From the NCBI GenBank assembly GCA_043721315.1, contig JAYSQZ010000059.1, forward strand, positions 1 to 60,080: 60,080 bases of DNA, given 5' to 3'. Origin of the DNA: Elstera sp043721315 (GTDB taxonomy: Bacteria; Pseudomonadota; Alphaproteobacteria; Elsterales; Elsteraceae). Below, piece after piece: positions 59,900 to 60,080 of this stretch; positions within the stretch are counted from its first letter, which is position 1; each line of letters begins with the position of its first letter. The notes under the pieces were generated by a model. It was not told the origin of the DNA and did not search any database. It saw only the letters and a program-made list of their open reading frames with translations. A program made the position numbers and the translations under genes.

Positions 59900-60080
59900 T
59901 TAGGTTGTCCGCAGCAGACCGATGGTCCGCGATAGCATGGCCTTCGAGGTTTCGATCACCGATAGATTGGCTTCGTAGGAGCGCTGGGCTTGGCGCATGT
60001 CCGAGAGTTCGATGAGCGAACTCACGTTCGGGCGCATCACATAGCCTTCGGCATTCGCTGCCGGATGGCTGGGATCATAC
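59900..60080 (-). CDS. flgC: flagellar basal body rod protein FlgC, C-terminal part
   Basis: The window ends in this gene; the last 59 or so codons remain. The stop TAA is at 59902-59900. The visible part reads EGYVMRPNVSSLIELSDMRQ then AQRSYEANLSVIETSKAM, the canonical FlgC C-terminus that forms the rod. It is upstream of fliE in the usual flgB-flgC-fliE order. Confidence 0.93.
   Translation of the reverse strand, partial: YDPSHPAANAEGYVMRPNVSSLIELSDMRQAQRSYEANLSVIETSKAMLSRTIGLLRTT

Overview
The window comes from a GC-rich alphaproteobacterial chromosome, probably Rhodospirillales or a close relative (inference). The pointers are an aapJQMP-type general amino-acid transporter, an NDUFS4-like accessory subunit of complex I, DUF2842 and DUF465 small proteins, a CckA-like hybrid kinase beside flagellar genes, and a recA promoter carrying the alphaproteobacterial GTTC-N7-GTTC SOS box. 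Most of the window is ordinary, densely packed housekeeping chromosome. I see no prophage, insertion sequence, CRISPR array or rRNA operon.

Layout. 1-960: the end of a dienelactone-hydrolase gene and an SDR. 1016-5367: aapJQMP on the minus strand, with a hairpin between aapJ and aapQ. 5739-8747: metC, a Zur-like regulator, hisI and an orphan ModA-like binding protein. 8822-10579 is the accessory patch: an AT-rich two-gene module (small partner plus HEPN-like protein, the latter frameshifted), a 107-bp composite repeat, a decayed tRNA-Arg copy, a ParDE toxin-antitoxin pair with a 47-bp perfect palindrome at its start, and the intact tRNA-Arg. 10603-14205: NDUFS4-like gene, tRNA-Pro, DUF192, a histone-deacetylase-fold enzyme and an NhaD-type antiporter. 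14351-24032: a complete form II carbon-monoxide-dehydrogenase-like (xanthine oxidase family) operon, coxG, S, L, M, small ORF, D, E, split xdhC and a fused molybdopterin-binding/nucleotidyltransferase protein. 24090-28562: a class III cyclase with an unusual substrate-pocket pair, small orphans, a second copy of the 107-bp repeat and a pentapeptide-repeat protein.

28611-41506: dnaE, ribA, a SufE/Fe-S-scaffold operon, a sugar-epimerase-like gene, secreted small proteins, and the lepB-rnc-era-recO operon with an unusually short RecO. 41737-49892: hisN, a DUF1835 protein, a metallo-hydrolase, small proteins, a DEAD-box helicase, and a nucleoside-salvage operon (hydrolase, nucleoside hydrolase, ribokinase). 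49889-55569: Fe-type alcohol dehydrogenase, alaS and recA. 55709-60080: a CckA-like kinase and flhB, fliR, fliQ, fliE and flgC, all on the minus strand.

The best candidates for something undescribed are the small-partner/HEPN module with its frameshift, the tRNA-Arg duplication bracketing ParDE, the 107-bp composite hairpin repeat with compensatory changes, and the Q/N substrate-pocket pair of the cyclase. Locus names are by homology recognised by eye; no database search was run.
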